This document shows positions 28,769 to 40,492 of a DNA stretch of 64,000 nucleotides, in pieces (position 1 is the first letter of the stretch; each line of letters starts with the position of its first letter). The notes beneath the pieces are model-generated. The model was not told the DNA's origin and ran no database searches. It worked only from the letters and a program-made list of their open reading frames with translations. The stretch lies in assembly GCF_051622035.1 (NCBI RefSeq), contig NC_135358.1, positions 6,468,501-6,532,500 of the forward strand. Direction: 5' to 3'. Origin of the DNA: Arctopsyche grandis (taxonomy: Eukaryota; Arthropoda; Insecta; Trichoptera; Hydropsychidae). Made by a program: the position numbers and the translations under genes.

Positions 28769-31700
28769 TCAACCGACGGCTTTCATTTCTTGCTTGACAC
28801 AGCTTTTGAAAGCTTCCCATCCTTCATTCTTAGCATAAGACTGTTAAGAAAGTAAAATATCATTAAATCATTCAATCTAAATCACATACGTATATGAAAG
28901 TGTTTGAAATTTACCTTGAAACCCCTGTGCAGACGATCTTTCATGATGGCTATGAACTCCTTGTAGCTTAAAAGTCCATCTCCATCTTCGTCAAATATGG
29001 CAAATACAGTCGACACTAAATGATTAGACTGGCTGATTCCGGTGCATATTTTAACAGCGCGTTGAAACTCGTCTATGATTGAAATGAGCATCAGTTTGGT
29101 TCAACGGCAAAATGGTATATATAAACAAGGCTCACCTTTAGATATGGGACGATCGGCTAAGGTGTACATCCTCATTGCGATGGTGAAGTCTTCCAAATTG
29201 TTCAAGAACTGACAGAACACACGAAACTCTTCAAAAGATATACCCTTCTCATCTTTGACCCTGTCGAGGAGTCTATCCAAGTACATATCATATTCATCGG
29301 TGTCGAGGTAAGTGTAGCGTAGCAAGATTTTGGCAAAATCAACTTCAGATATCGTATCATGACCTAAAGTCACATCGTTTATGTAATTTTCATTGGAAAT
29401 CATACAAACATAAGCACTTATTTATGTGAATACCTTTTGAAAATTCGTGAAATTCCAATTCCAAAACTTCGGTCTGAAGATTTTCCATGAAGAGTCGGAA
29501 GCCCTCGAACTTCAATTCGTTTGTACCTTTTTTACCGAAGAAGTGCACGGTCAGGAGTGTGTCGACCTGATGCCTCCTTTGCAGACCCTGCTCGTCGTCG
29601 ACGTATGTCTCTTGAGGTTGTTCCTTAGGTGCGGCCGGGTCTTCAGATTGACCATCGGCAGATGCTGGATCAGTTTCTTCGGCGATGCCTCGCTTTCCTT
29701 TCCACGCATAGCTGAATATTTTCTCCATCTAAAAAAGCATTCAATAATATACAAACCATATCTTGAAATAAGCAATAAATGGACACGGGACAAAGTGATG
29801 GTTGCAGACTGAAGACACATTTCATAGAAAATATGAGTATAGACAAGGTATTTAGCACTCAGATACAGGATTTGTCCAGAAGTAATGATTAATATTGAAC
29901 ACAATGACACATTTATACAAAAAAAGTATACAAACAATTACACATGTATTACACTAATGTACACAGTAAGACTTCGATAACCCAGTAGCGTCGCTAGGCC
30001 CGTGCGTGGAGTGCAGTCTGCACTGGGTGACACCAAATTGTTCAAATCGAAAAACGCTAATTCGACATATTCGTTGTATGAAAGTCCTCGAGCGGCTATA
30101 CGCCTCATTGCGATTTCTGTATATATACAGCTGTGTGTATTTATACATATTTCTGTATATATACAGCTACCGCGAAATCCGTCTGATATTATATAAATAT
30201 ATAGCAACAAATATGAGCCATAATTTTTTTTTTTAAATTCCTGAGAAATCAGTGTACCTAAAGGTAATAAGGTTAACTGATTCAATCAGACGGAGACGCA
30301 ATTCAGAAACCGCGTGTGAGCTTAGCTTCTCTTTTGGCGCTTCTCTTTCGTAAGGCATAAAAATGAACAAATATTAATAAAAAACATTTTTAAGGCGACA
30401 CCACCCCTAGCGACGCCACTGGATAACCTACATATATAATAAAATAATACAATGAAACAAATTATTAAATTAAAAAAAGGAAGAAACATTAGTATAATAT
30501 AGAACTACATTAGGTGAAAATCCAAACACGGTTAAAATTATTTTGCATCAATCGTCAAATAGAACTCTAGAATTATGATCATATACATACATAGAATGGT
30601 TTGGTACAAGTTTTTTTGATCGACAGACAAAACAGGGATGTTTTTTCGCTATGGAAACACATTATAAACAAACTAATTAATTGAGAAAAAAATACACACT
30701 GTGAATACACACGTAATGATATGTAAAAACTATTCAAATCGTCACTATAAAAAAAAAACCACTATTGTGTTGAAGCACACACATGAAAATATGCTGGAAG
30801 TCAGCGACTTACAAAACTCGGTGATTTTTTTGGCAGCTGCTTCGGTTGATCGTTCGCCTTATATCTAGCTTGGGTGCTATCGCACACTAACTGCATTAGC
30901 TGGTGAACACAAATATCAGAATAAATTCATTTCTTGGAACAAAAAATATTTAAATTGCAATCCCCTTTTACCTCTGCGTAAAATCACATGAATTGATAGC
31001 AACACAATGTATGGAATCAATAAAAACTTTAATTTTGCATTGCAAGCAAAGTAAGCTAATATAGTTTATTAATATTATTATTTAAATGTAAACATGCTAC
31101 TTTTTGTAGTTTTTTTTTTAATAAATGATTTATTAGTAATTTAAATTTAAAGCCAATTGTCAAAAAAACTCAAGTTAACAAATTAATATAAAGCAATTAC
31201 ATTTCACATTAAAAATTCAATCAATACATTAATACATATGTAATAACTCTAAAAAAAAAAAAAACAGTAAACATACATACGATACGTGCACAGTAATTTA
31301 ACAAAATACATGTTATTGAAGCTGTCGCGATGACTCACACTAATAAAGTTAGGATTTCATGTCACATAGGACCGTCTACAACATTAGGTGGAAATGTTTC
31401 CGTTGCCAAATACAGAAACAAAATGAGTAATAGAACATGATTGTATAAATCAGTGGCTTTCAATGCAATGGAAATAAGATAAATATTCCACAAAAATAAA
31501 AATCATTATCAAGTCAATGAAAAATTTTGCAAAAGTAGAAACATTTGTAGGAATATACGTAGCACAACTTGTACTATCCCGAATCATCTATTTCTTCATA
31601 AACTCAAGTCGCACGATTACATCATCGCCTTCCTGTACGAGCATGCAAAGCCAACTTTGTCTGAAAGATCTTCGTTCACATAGGGGCAAATACACAATTC

Positions 31701-34700
31701 GACTTGCTTGCATTAAACCATCTCCAGCCCAAAGGAACCCCCGAGAGCATGATCTCATTATACAGCTACGCACCAAACAACTTCGAGCCAGTTAGAATCT
31801 CATGATCTCTCAAGCAATAAAATCACCGTGAACAGACCGAACGCCGGGAACCGATCAAGCTGGTCGGGTAACTTTATATCTTGGGCAACCGGTGTGTTAC
31901 TGGGTGTGGCATGCTCCATACAACTGCATACATTTGATCTGGTCGTGCAACAAAGTCACCCACCGAGTTGCTCGCAAGTCACCCGGTGTGGATGGGCTCA
32001 GAGTCTGTTTCTTTTAAAATGCATCTTAGTCTAATAAAAAAGGAATATTAAATTTGTAAGACTAAACAACTCCAAGTTCTGGCATCCATTTTTCATTCGA
32101 TGAAACCTTCACATTAGGGCAAAGTCTCTCACTTTTGCATGGTGCTGTGACTCCGTATTATCGCACATCGTTGTAAAAATGGAAGTAAATAGCTCGATTA
32201 AGAATTTCATTTAAAATCATCATCAAAATATGTATGAGTGGTGACGTCTTTTCTGTTGAAAGCCCGCCGCGTTGAAAATTTCGCCAACATTTCCAACTGG
32301 AAATTTTTAGAAATCCAATAAAAAGCAGGTATAAAAATTGTAGCTAATCCATACAAACCCTACATAACTACCGCAGAGGATTTAGAGTTTTGTAAAGGTG
32401 TGTTTAGACTCTCTAGTATATCTTGCAACAATATAAAATAAACAAAACAAGTCTATTAATGAATGTATTTTTCCAAAACTAGTTCCATCTTCTTCATTGC
32501 TGTTAAAATGTAATGCTCACAATCTAAATGCCAAGCCACAATCTAAAATACCCAACAGTTAGGGATTTACATCGAGAAATTCTGCTATGGTTATAAATTC
32601 AGAAATTCCGATGCAAACCAGTCTTTATAAACGTTGACAAATCAACGACACGGATTACAAGACCTATGTTCGATGCATTTTTTTCAATGCTACCTGGAAA
32701 GGATTAGCGGGTAGTATTCTTGTTTACTTTGTACATGCTCAAAATACAACGCCTATCGGCGTTTTTTAGGCCACGGACTTGTTGGCAAAACGCCGATCAG
32801 CATTCAAAGGGTTAATAGAAAGCTTTCACAGACTAGCAGGAATATTTCTGTGGCATGTCACCAGTTTGAAAACCACTGATGTAAACCATCACGACAGCAT
32901 CAATAGAATACAAATCACATTAGTTCTATCACAAAATGCATCATGTTTAATCAAACTTGACACAATACGTTTGATATAGACACGTAGATATATTATTACG
33001 GCCAGTTGTGTTATATTAATATATAATTATTAATGAATTTTTTCATCATTGCTATATGTTGTTGGGGTATAACACAACCGACAATAATTCATTAGACGGA
33101 TAATGTTAACATATATTCACACAATTATGCGCGGGGCGTTAGAAGCTGATTGTTCATTCCACTCACGGCCGCAGTGCTCTCATCGTCCAAGCCTTCACGA
33201 TTTTTCACGGAGCCACCCATGAGTCTCCTGATCTATATGTTCAACGAACATAACAATGACATGCATATCTACAATATTATTCTACATACTTTGACTTCCC
33301 TTACACTTGTACTGTGCGGATGTTCATTTATAAATAAAATAATACAGAGTTTTCATTATATATGATACATAACTAAACTAATCAAATATTATTTGAAACA
33401 TTCGATAAAGAAATAAAATAATATGTACATAAATATTCGATTCGGTGGAAAAAGTTTAAATATTGTGAGATATATAAGCGTGGATAGAAAATACTTACGA
33501 CTAGAAATTCATTTTTATCTACACGTTGATTTCCATCAGTATCGAACATATTGAAAGCAATTCTAAATCCAGATTGCGGCTCTATAAATTAAAAACGTTT
33601 CATGATTACTTTTCATGATGATTCACAAAAATATGAAACAAAATAAAAGGAATACTCACTTGTCAATATAGAGAGCAAAAACAGGTATTCGGTGTATGAA
33701 ATTATTCCTGAAAAGAAATTTAAAAAAATTATATATGTAATATGAATGTATTTATATTATTTGCTGAAGCAAAAGGCAAACCTTTATCTCGAAGGTTTCT
33801 GAACATTTGAGGAGATCCATGATTCAACGACGGCGTAGAGTCTCGTAGTTTTTCAATCTCTTTCAATGTTAAGTTCTTCCTTTTCAACCGGGCTATAATA
33901 ATATAACATTCACTTTTTATATATTTGTTTATTTATTTTTAATCTATACCAGAAAGGCCTAACAGGTAACCCCAATGCACCTTCCTGGCCAGAAACATTT
34001 GATACAAGTATTATAAAAGGAAATACATATCAATTAACACCCATATAGACATCTTGGTAAAATTTGCAGCATTTTTAAACAATTCAGCGAAATTCAGTAA
34101 ATACTTATCAATTAACATTCATTCGCAGATACATTAATGGTCAGATTTGTAAATTTGCAGAATTTTATACAGTTCAGCGAAATTCGAGATTGCTGAAAAC
34201 ACGAGATTTGTGAGAAAATGGGTCAGGTTGCCAATTTGTTGGAGCCGTTTCAATGAAAATCAGATAAATTGATAAACTCTGATATGGAGTCACAAATCAA
34301 GGTCTGGCCGGCAGCAATCAGTGGGATTTGAACCCGTGACCAATCTGTTCAAAGCATTATAGTCTATTAAATTTTCTCAACTTAAGCATATTAACAAAAA
34401 ATTATAAGACTTTTATCAGACCTGAATTAGAATACGCTTTTAGTATATGGAATCTTCATTTAAATAATATGGTGTATGTATCGAAAGGGTACAAAGGAGA
34501 GTTACAAAGATACCTTCTGAACTTAAATCACTTTCTTATAAGTTGAAAATAATGAATCTCACTACACTGGAGACGAGAAGAATAAGAGGCGACTTAATCG
34601 AAGTCTTTAAAATAATAAATAATCATTATAATTGTCCTATGTTCTGACTCATTACGTTCAATGAAAATACTCTTCTTAGAGGAGTGTTGTCAGATGTCCC

Positions 34701-37700
34701 TATTTGAGCGGGACTGTCCCGAGTTCAACAAACAGATCCTGAGTCCCGCATTGCGTCTGAATATCCCGACTTAACAAAATTTGTATTGTACATATATGTA
34801 CGTAAAAAGAAAAGGTAAATTTCAATCCATTAAATTGTTGTCCTTTAACCAAACATGAAGATCGAATTTTCTTCAATTGAAGAATTAACAAAATTATTTG
34901 CAATGTTGACCGTCTGTGTTTATCGTTTGTTTACTGTTTATTAAACAAATTTTTACTCTAGCAAAAGAAGATAAAACAATGTATGAGAAATGAACAATAT
35001 TTTTAAAAGATCATTCCGCTTGCAATAACACTGTTCGACACGAAAAATGGTTCAGAGACGAGATATGACTTTTCTTATCGATCTATGCCCAGTGAACACG
35101 AATCTGGTAATAAAAAATGTTGATTGGCTCGAGATTCAGAGATATATGTGTTTTTTAAATCGCGCAATTTTTCTATATCTTTTCTATTCATTATAATTGA
35201 ATAAAAAAAAATTTTTTAAAGATTTTTTTTTCGATCGTTCGAAATAGTGAACTTCGCGACCTGTAATTTTGGAAATCTGGCAACCCTGTCTTAGAGGTGA
35301 CACTCTCAGACTTCAGAAAGAAAAAAATCGAATAAATTGATCAGAGATTCCTTCTTTTCAAACAGAGTGGTTACAGTTCGGAATGGAATGGAGTAAATTC
35401 TGAAAGCCTTAATATGTTTAAAATCAAGCTAGATGTCTTTTTTAAATTTAAGAATTATTTTAATTCTTCTTTTCCGATAACTTTTTTTTTAGTTATTATA
35501 TTACCGTTCCGGATATTTTATTTTTACTTTTGGTATTTTCTCTCATTTCGTACTAGTGTCTTTACCCGGCTTCGCTCGGTATTTATAATATAAACCGATA
35601 AAACATGACTAATCTAATAGTAAACATTCATTTGTTTTTTATTACATTTATTTGAATCGAAAAAAAAAATTATTGACAGCCAATAAGAAATTACACACAC
35701 AACGAATAGTATTTTGTATATATAATATAAAGGAACTGGAACAGAAAAAATAATCCCGATCCGGAACTGAAAAAGGAATCGGGATCCGGAACTGAAACAG
35801 TAAGCGGGATCCGGAATTGAAAAAGGCATCCGTATCCGGAAACGTAACTGACAAAGTAATCCGGAAACGGAATCGACAGCGGAAAATTGTCAAATTGTTT
35901 TCGTATTATTCGTAATATTTTTGTTTTTACATACCTCTTTTTAGCGTTACGATTATTATTTTATTATTTATGCAAGTCAAACCCCGTGGGTCTATCAGCT
36001 TTGCCGCCTACCCCATGTATTTTTAAATAAATAAATAAAACGTTTATTATATCAATTTTATTTCTATACATCAAATATTATACATAAAATTAAATTGAAT
36101 GTTTTGATATCATTCAACGCCGTTAAAGAGAAAGCATGTGTTGCTTGTCTCGAGTTTGCCAAGATAGATAAGCTAGAGATAGAGATGCGTCTGGATTATT
36201 TCGGTTGAAAGGTGTGTATTTTAAAAGAAACTGGCGAAAATAAAAATCGACAGAAACCCACACACACACATACATATATTCACATAGTATTTTTAAACGA
36301 GATAGTTGTCGCATAATTAACAAACATGTAACGTTTATGTTGCGGATCCCGGGGATTCATTAGTAAGACTCGCCTGAAAGTCTACAGTATTTTCGGTTTT
36401 GTGTTTTGTTTTGTCGACTGAAAAATGCGGTTTGTTGATCTGAGGAAAAATTTGACATGTGTGTTGTCAAAGTGCAATTTAACGGGTTGTGTGTTGTGTA
36501 ACGGCGGCCAATGCAGAAAGAAGTGTGAGCGGTCGCAATTAAAATGTTGGCATTGTTCCGCGAAAAGAGAAAATGTAAGCAACTAAAACAAAACGATTGT
36601 TTTCGGTAGGTAGACGAATGCAAAAAAAAGAAAATAGCTCGTGACCGGTATTGTGCAAGGTATTATTTTTGTGTATTGGGAAAAAATCGGCGGATAGACG
36701 AGAACAAATGGACAGAAACGGAGTTGGCGACTGAATTTTAATTGGCGAAATAACTGTGATTTGAAAGAAGAATGGGAAAGAAGAGCAACAAGAAGCGGAG
36801 AACAATGGAGTGACTTTTTGTCGTTGCAAATCGACAAACCATCAAATTAATTTGAAAAGCTTTGAAAAATCACCAACAACAGTACTGTTGTTTATATTGT
36901 ATAGAACAGTTCTGAATGCAAATGTTCAACTTAAAAATGATATGTGAATTTATCACAATGCCATTTTTATGGAAAAACCATAATATGAGTCAAATTTAAA
37001 ATGTATGTATGTAATAAAAAAAATTACAAAATTTTTATGTTCATATTACAGAATAATATGAACATTAAATTTGTTTAAATTATATTGAAATTATGTAGAG
37101 TATGTGAATTTTTTTAAGCAAATAAACATACATGGCAGGTGTTTTAGAATTATTTGAAAAATATTTACATACAGATACAAAGATTATCATATGAATGAAG
37201 TGTGTACTTATTTATTTATTTAAAGTTTGAATCATTGTGGCGTTACAGGAATTCCTAATGCCTCACAATGGTCGAAAATATAACAGAAAAGACACAAAAA
37301 TATTCGGGTGTGACCAACCCACGACTTTATCTATGTATTTGAGGAATAAAACAAGGATAAAAAACAAAATTTGATAGTTAAACATAAACATGACCATTTT
37401 CGATACAGATTGAGCGCAAATGTAGAGAAACTTACACAAGACAAATGTTCTACTTCCAGTTGTCGGATTTTGTTCAAACTTTTTTTATTACTTAAAATCA
37501 CAATATACATATATATGTATATTACTAGTGGTTTTACCCGGCTTCGCTCGGTATTTATTATATAAACCGTTTAAACATGGTTAATCTTATAGTAAACTAG
37601 GTGTTTTACCCGGCTTCGCTCAGTGTTTGTAATATAAATATGTAATATAAAAACATTCATTTGTTTTTTTATTAAATTTATTTGAATCGAAAAAAAAAAA

Positions 37701-39735
37701 ATATTCAACCAATTGAATCGTCGTTATAGAAACTTTGACTTGTTTTCGACGTTCCCAACGAAAAATACTTACATACATATATATATGTATATACAAAGTC
37801 TCTTTCGAAATTATATATTAGATATTCATTTGTTTGTTTATTAAATTTATTGAATTAAAGAATTGAAAAAAAATTATATTTAATGACAGCCAATCAGAAA
37901 CGAATGGTTTTTTTTATATATAAGTGAACTGGAACTGAAAAAATAATTAAAAAATCCGAATCTGGATCCGGATCTAGAATTGAAAAAGGATTCCGGATCC
38001 AGAACTGAAATCGGAATCAAGATTCGGAACTGAATACGGAATCGCGAGTCCGTATTGAAATCGGAACCGGAACTGAAACAGGAACCCAGAACCGAAAATG
38101 AAAAATTAATTTGGATCTGGAACTAAAAATTAATCCGGAACCAGAACTGAAACAGGAATCCTGACCCAGAATTGAAATCAGAATCCGGATCCACAACTGA
38201 AATTGAAACCGGAAATCGGGACTGAAACCGCAATCGGAATCGAAAACAGCATCTAAATCGAATTCGATATCGATATCGTCGCCATAGAAAATTACATTTG
38301 TTCAATAACGTCACGGACTAAGAACCAAACAAATAAACAATATACAAACAAACATACATACAAAGTCTTTTTCGAAATTACATATATGTACATATATTAG
38401 ATACACAATAAATACCAAGAAGATAAAAATAATTTAAAAGGTCAAAATAAAATAATGAAATTTTGTTTTAAAAATCTACTACTTGCGGTATACGAATTCT
38501 GACCAAAGCCTTAACAAATCTAAGTTAGTACATAAAGAATACAAATATAAATTTTCAGTTTGATACGTTCAGGGGTGTGGAAAAATTCGTGTGGTCACAA
38601 CATTTTTGACTTTTGTTAGAAGAAAAAATCCCATTTCCGGTTTATTAAATTTAGTAATTTTTTTTATTATTTTCATCACATACATACATGGATTAATACT
38701 TGAATTTTCTCGTGAAGAGCAGACATGCTTAAGGGGTCGAAAAAAAACTCCTCCAGCTTCATGTCGGAGACAATAGCTTACTTCAATGTCGGTAAAATAT
38801 CAAAACGATCTAAATTCAAAATCACATAAAAAATTTTTGAGGGGCAGGAATTTCATGGAACTAACCGAGTGAAGCTAATAAAAAAACATGTAAAGTGCTA
38901 AATTTAAACTAAATATTAATTGAGTCCAAGTCTAATGTTTCAATACTAAGAAAATAAATAAAATTGATAAATCTTTTAATGTAATAAATCTAAAAAAAAT
39001 ACTGAAGAAGTACTGGATCACGTTTCGCATTGAAAATAAGTGCTCGAGCACCGCTCCAGCTCTGCTGGTTTGACAAAGACTACGGGAATCGCATTTTCCA
39101 CTGATATATACATGTTTTATATTAATTACACAACGTTGTACACACCTGCATATTCAATAACCGGAAGCTGAGACCTTAAATGAAACTATTTAATCAAAAT
39201 CGGTCATCTCTGTACGACTAACTGATTTCTATTTGTTGATAGTTTCTCATAAACCGGTAGCTGCTACCTCATAAACAATGAACCATAATAAATCAGTACG
39301 TACAATTGTTTCCAGCAAGCAGTTCATAAATCTAACCAGTCCGTATAACGCCAATTATCATATTGTCCTTAATACTTAACACTGCGATACATTAATTGAT
39401 CTCTGGAACGAATCGCACAGTGCGTGTATCGTTGTTTATGATAAATTTCGATCGGAATTTTTTTTGCGTCACGCACGTTTAAAAAGACATAAAATTAAAA
39501 ACCAGACGACCCAAATGTTAGCACGTACTAGAATTTACATAGTATCGACCATTCAATTGTCGTATTGATTGTATCGAATTGAACTGAACTCACGTCTCGG
39601 CTCTGCTTCGACGACCGATTCGAGGAAGTCCTGTGGAGTCATGTATAGCTGGCCATCGTACTCCACTGAAGCGAATTTGATGAATCTCCTCTCGCGAGAA
39701 GTCAACTTCACCGCTTTTACCAAGACTTCATCGTG
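28769..39735 (-). CDS. MICU3: MICU3, mitochondrial calcium uptake protein (5' end missing)
   Basis: Minus-strand exons: 39594-39735, 33782-33892, 33660-33707, 33499-33581, [optional 30813-30899], 29434-29728, 29136-29363, 28915-29072 and 28769-28840. Phases agree, giving 378 aa without the optional exon. Order: SRERRFIKFASVEYDGQLYM, then ISYTEYLFLLSILTK, EF-hand 1 with loop DTDGNQRVDKNEF, MEKIFSYAWKGKRG, HFFGKKGTNELKFEGF, FCQFLNNLEDFTIAM, EF-hand 2 with loop DEDGDGLLSYKEF, and MKDRLHRGF. The C-terminus FKSCVKQEM matches MICU3 rather than MICU1 or MICU2. Family knowledge: EF-hand gatekeepers of the mitochondrial calcium uniporter in the intermembrane space. The first exon(s), with the targeting sequence and start, lie upstream of 39735 and were not found, possibly outside the window. 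Introns are loaded with transposon remnants. Confidence 0.92.
29983..30421. mobile_element. TIR element, CAGTRGCGTCGCTAGG ends
   Basis: Left end CAGTAGCGTCGCTAGGCCC, right end (reverse complement) CAGTGGCGTCGCTAGGGGT. GATAACC flanks both sides (29976-29982 and 30422-30428), a likely 7-bp target duplication, or 8 bp with one end decayed. The interior holds a directly repeated TCTGTATATATACAGCT motif (about 30115-30170). It encodes no transposase. It lies in a MICU3 intron. Confidence 0.75.
30813..30899 (-). CDS. Candidate cassette exon of MICU3
   Basis: Minus strand: acceptor TGTTCACCAG before 30899 (or a second AG giving a start at 30890) and strong donor TTT|GTAAGTC after 30813. The 87 nt (or 78 nt) are stop-free and phase 0 at both ends, matching the phase-0 ends of the flanking MICU3 exons. 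The product begins LMQLVCDSTQARYKANDQ and ends KSPSF, inserted between NEFLV (end of EF-hand 1) and MEKIFS. Without it the junction reads like canonical MICU3, so it would be an alternative exon. Expression is unknown. Confidence 0.5.
31100..32237. other. MICU3 intron sequence, no gene
   Basis: 31100-31580 is AT-rich. About 31590-32030 is distinctly less AT-rich, with short frames on both strands that match nothing I recognise. It contains repeated CACCCGGTG/CACCCACCG-like words and could be a fragment of an old retroelement. Confidence 0.4.
32238..32815 (+). mobile_element. piggyBac-like MITE, second copy
   Basis: Same family and orientation as 8572-9158. The left end is eroded (GAGTGGTGACGTC). 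The internal AAAATTTCGCCAACATTTCC and CTCACAATCTAAATGCCAAG are kept, and the right end is CAGCATTCAAAGGG next to TTAA. The AACGCCTATCGGCGTT palindrome is present. Confidence 0.7.
33948..34372 (-). mobile_element. tRNA-derived SINE, family A
   Basis: Minus orientation in a MICU3 intron: tail complement TATACCAGAAAGGCC, body GGAGTCACAAATCAAGG, B box complement GGATTTGAACC near 34324. The A-box end is truncated. An internal stretch (AATTTGCAG...ATTCAGCGAAATTC, about 34060-34180) is duplicated. Confidence 0.8.
34682..35288. mobile_element. hAT-like non-autonomous element in the LINE
   Basis: TCTTAGAG occurs at 34674-34681 and 35289-35296 as an 8-bp target duplication interrupting the LINE coding sequence. 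The ends GAGTGTTGTCAGATGTCC and, reverse-complemented, CAGGGTTGCCAGATTTCC are imperfect inverted repeats, a hAT-like terminus. The interior at 35035-35172 matches 6478-6612 (inverted). No transposase is present. Confidence 0.75.
35553..35898 (+). mobile_element. CCCGGCTTCGCTCGG-headed element with minisatellite tail
   Basis: Begins CTAGTGTCTTTACCCGGC and ends after a degenerate array of about 26-bp units (GGAACTGAAAAAGGAATC with CGGGATCC, about 35735-35885). TTTCGTA flanks it (35546-35552 and 35899-35905), a 7-bp target duplication. A related element is at 37524-38330. Short size, no ORF and a variable direct duplication suggest a non-autonomous retroelement. Confidence 0.65.
36049..37400. 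other. MICU3 intron, mostly single-copy-looking DNA
   Basis: No supported gene. About 36320-36840 is less AT-rich and contains a 53-codon Cys-rich frame (listed separately). The rest is AT-rich with A/T runs. Confidence 0.4.
36425..36586 (+). CDS. Short Cys-rich ORF, unproven
   Basis: ATG at 36425 to TAA at 36586, 53 aa, starting MRFVDLRKNLTC. Eight cysteines have spacing C-x4-C-x4-C-x2-C-x4-C-x3-C-x6-C-x2-C, ending CWHCSAKRENVSN; a possible donor GAAAAT|GTAAGC precedes the stop. There is no signal peptide and no family I recognise. It lies antisense inside a MICU3 intron. The local TGTG/GTTG richness can generate Cys codons by chance, so this may not be a gene. Confidence 0.15.
   Translation: MRFVDLRKNLTCVLSKCNLTGCVLCNGGQCRKKCERSQLKCWHCSAKRENVSN
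37524..38330 (+). mobile_element. CCCGGCTTCGCTCGG-headed element(s) with minisatellite
   Basis: Two heads in tandem (GTTTTACCCGGCTTCGCT at about 37532 and 37610), then ATTCATTTGTTTTTTTATTA, then a degenerate minisatellite of GGATCCGGAACTGAAA-like units from about 37925 to 38270. It is homologous to 35553-35898, but larger and more diverged. Confidence 0.65.
38390..38890 (+). repeat. Copy of the TTCCGGTT repeat
   Basis: Matches about 17365-17715 (AATACCAAGAAGATAAA, TTTCAGTTTGATACGTTCAG, GGGGTGTGGA, CCATTTCCGGTTTAT). It ends with AACCGAGTGAAGCTAAT at about 38868. A smaller piece of the same family (GCGCAAATGTAGAGAAACTT) is at 37408-37502. Confidence 0.65.
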
Positions 39736-40329
39736 CTGAAACAATAAAATCAAATGATTAATAAGGTACATGTTGAGCTCTGTCGAAAGGTTATCGGATA
39801 TACATATACATATGTATGTATATAGTTGGTTGAATGTTTTTATTGAACTAGTCCTTATACAGTGCCGGCCTTACACCCAGTGGTGTAGTCGGACCAGGTC
39901 GCCGCCCTGGCACTTTATGAAAATTGTTTTTCGAGTAAAATTAAAAAAACTTCATCTATTGTCACTACGTACATAGATAAAGTAAATATTTTGGGTAATA
40001 TGTCATGTAAAATTTTGTATACCAAATATTGTGAGTAGATTCTCGTTCTAACATTTGGTGACCACAACCGAATAGTAATCTGAGCATATTCAAAGCTTAA
40101 AAGACAACTTAAAAACGTTTTGATGAAATTCATAGGCTTTTTTTTTATCTTAGATCACCCAAAACTTCGTAAGAAAACATTTTTGAACTATCGATTATAC
40201 GCACTTGAGAATAGATAAAATAAGGGAACTTAGCTTAAATAGAGTCATCTCTAAATTCACATGTTAAAATTTGATTTTTTGACATATATGTACATACATA
40301 TGTATGTTCATATGTGGGTCTACGTGACG

Positions 40330-40492
40330 AGCCAGAATGTTAAATTAAAGAAAACACAAATATCGGAAGGCAAAGATCGAAAATCGAAAGATCAAAAAAA
40401 GGGTGCATGGTAAACGGTACATACTCACTTAATTTGCGCGAGCAGGGTACAAAAGGAACAAGAGGAACAGGCTTTTCCTCCCGTATTAATAC
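40330..40492 (+). repeat. Half copy of the foldback family
   Basis: GACGAGCCAGAATGT, GGCAAAGATCGAAAATCGAA, GGGTGCATGGTAAACGGTAC, CTTAATTTGCGCGAGCAG and AGGCTTTTCCTCCCGTATT occur in the same order as the left arm at 6672-6920, with no inverted partner. Confidence 0.75.

Larger units (their letters stand above)
34378..36048 (+). pseudogene. LINE reverse-transcriptase 3' fragment with nested insertions
   Basis: Plus-strand remnant of the C-terminal part of a non-LTR retrotransposon ORF2. The words FIRPELEYAFSIWN, MNLTTLETRRIRGDLIEV and FKIINNHYNC can be read, with frameshifts and stops. It is split at LRG by the hAT-like insert 34682-35288; the reading continues at about 35297-35450. The 3' UTR contains another insertion (35553-35898) and ends CCGTGGGTCTATCAGC-TTTGCCGCC with an (AAAT)n-type tail at about 36030-36048. 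The same 3' end occurs at 61160-61230 (inverted). The clade is uncertain (CR1/Jockey-like). Confidence 0.75.
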
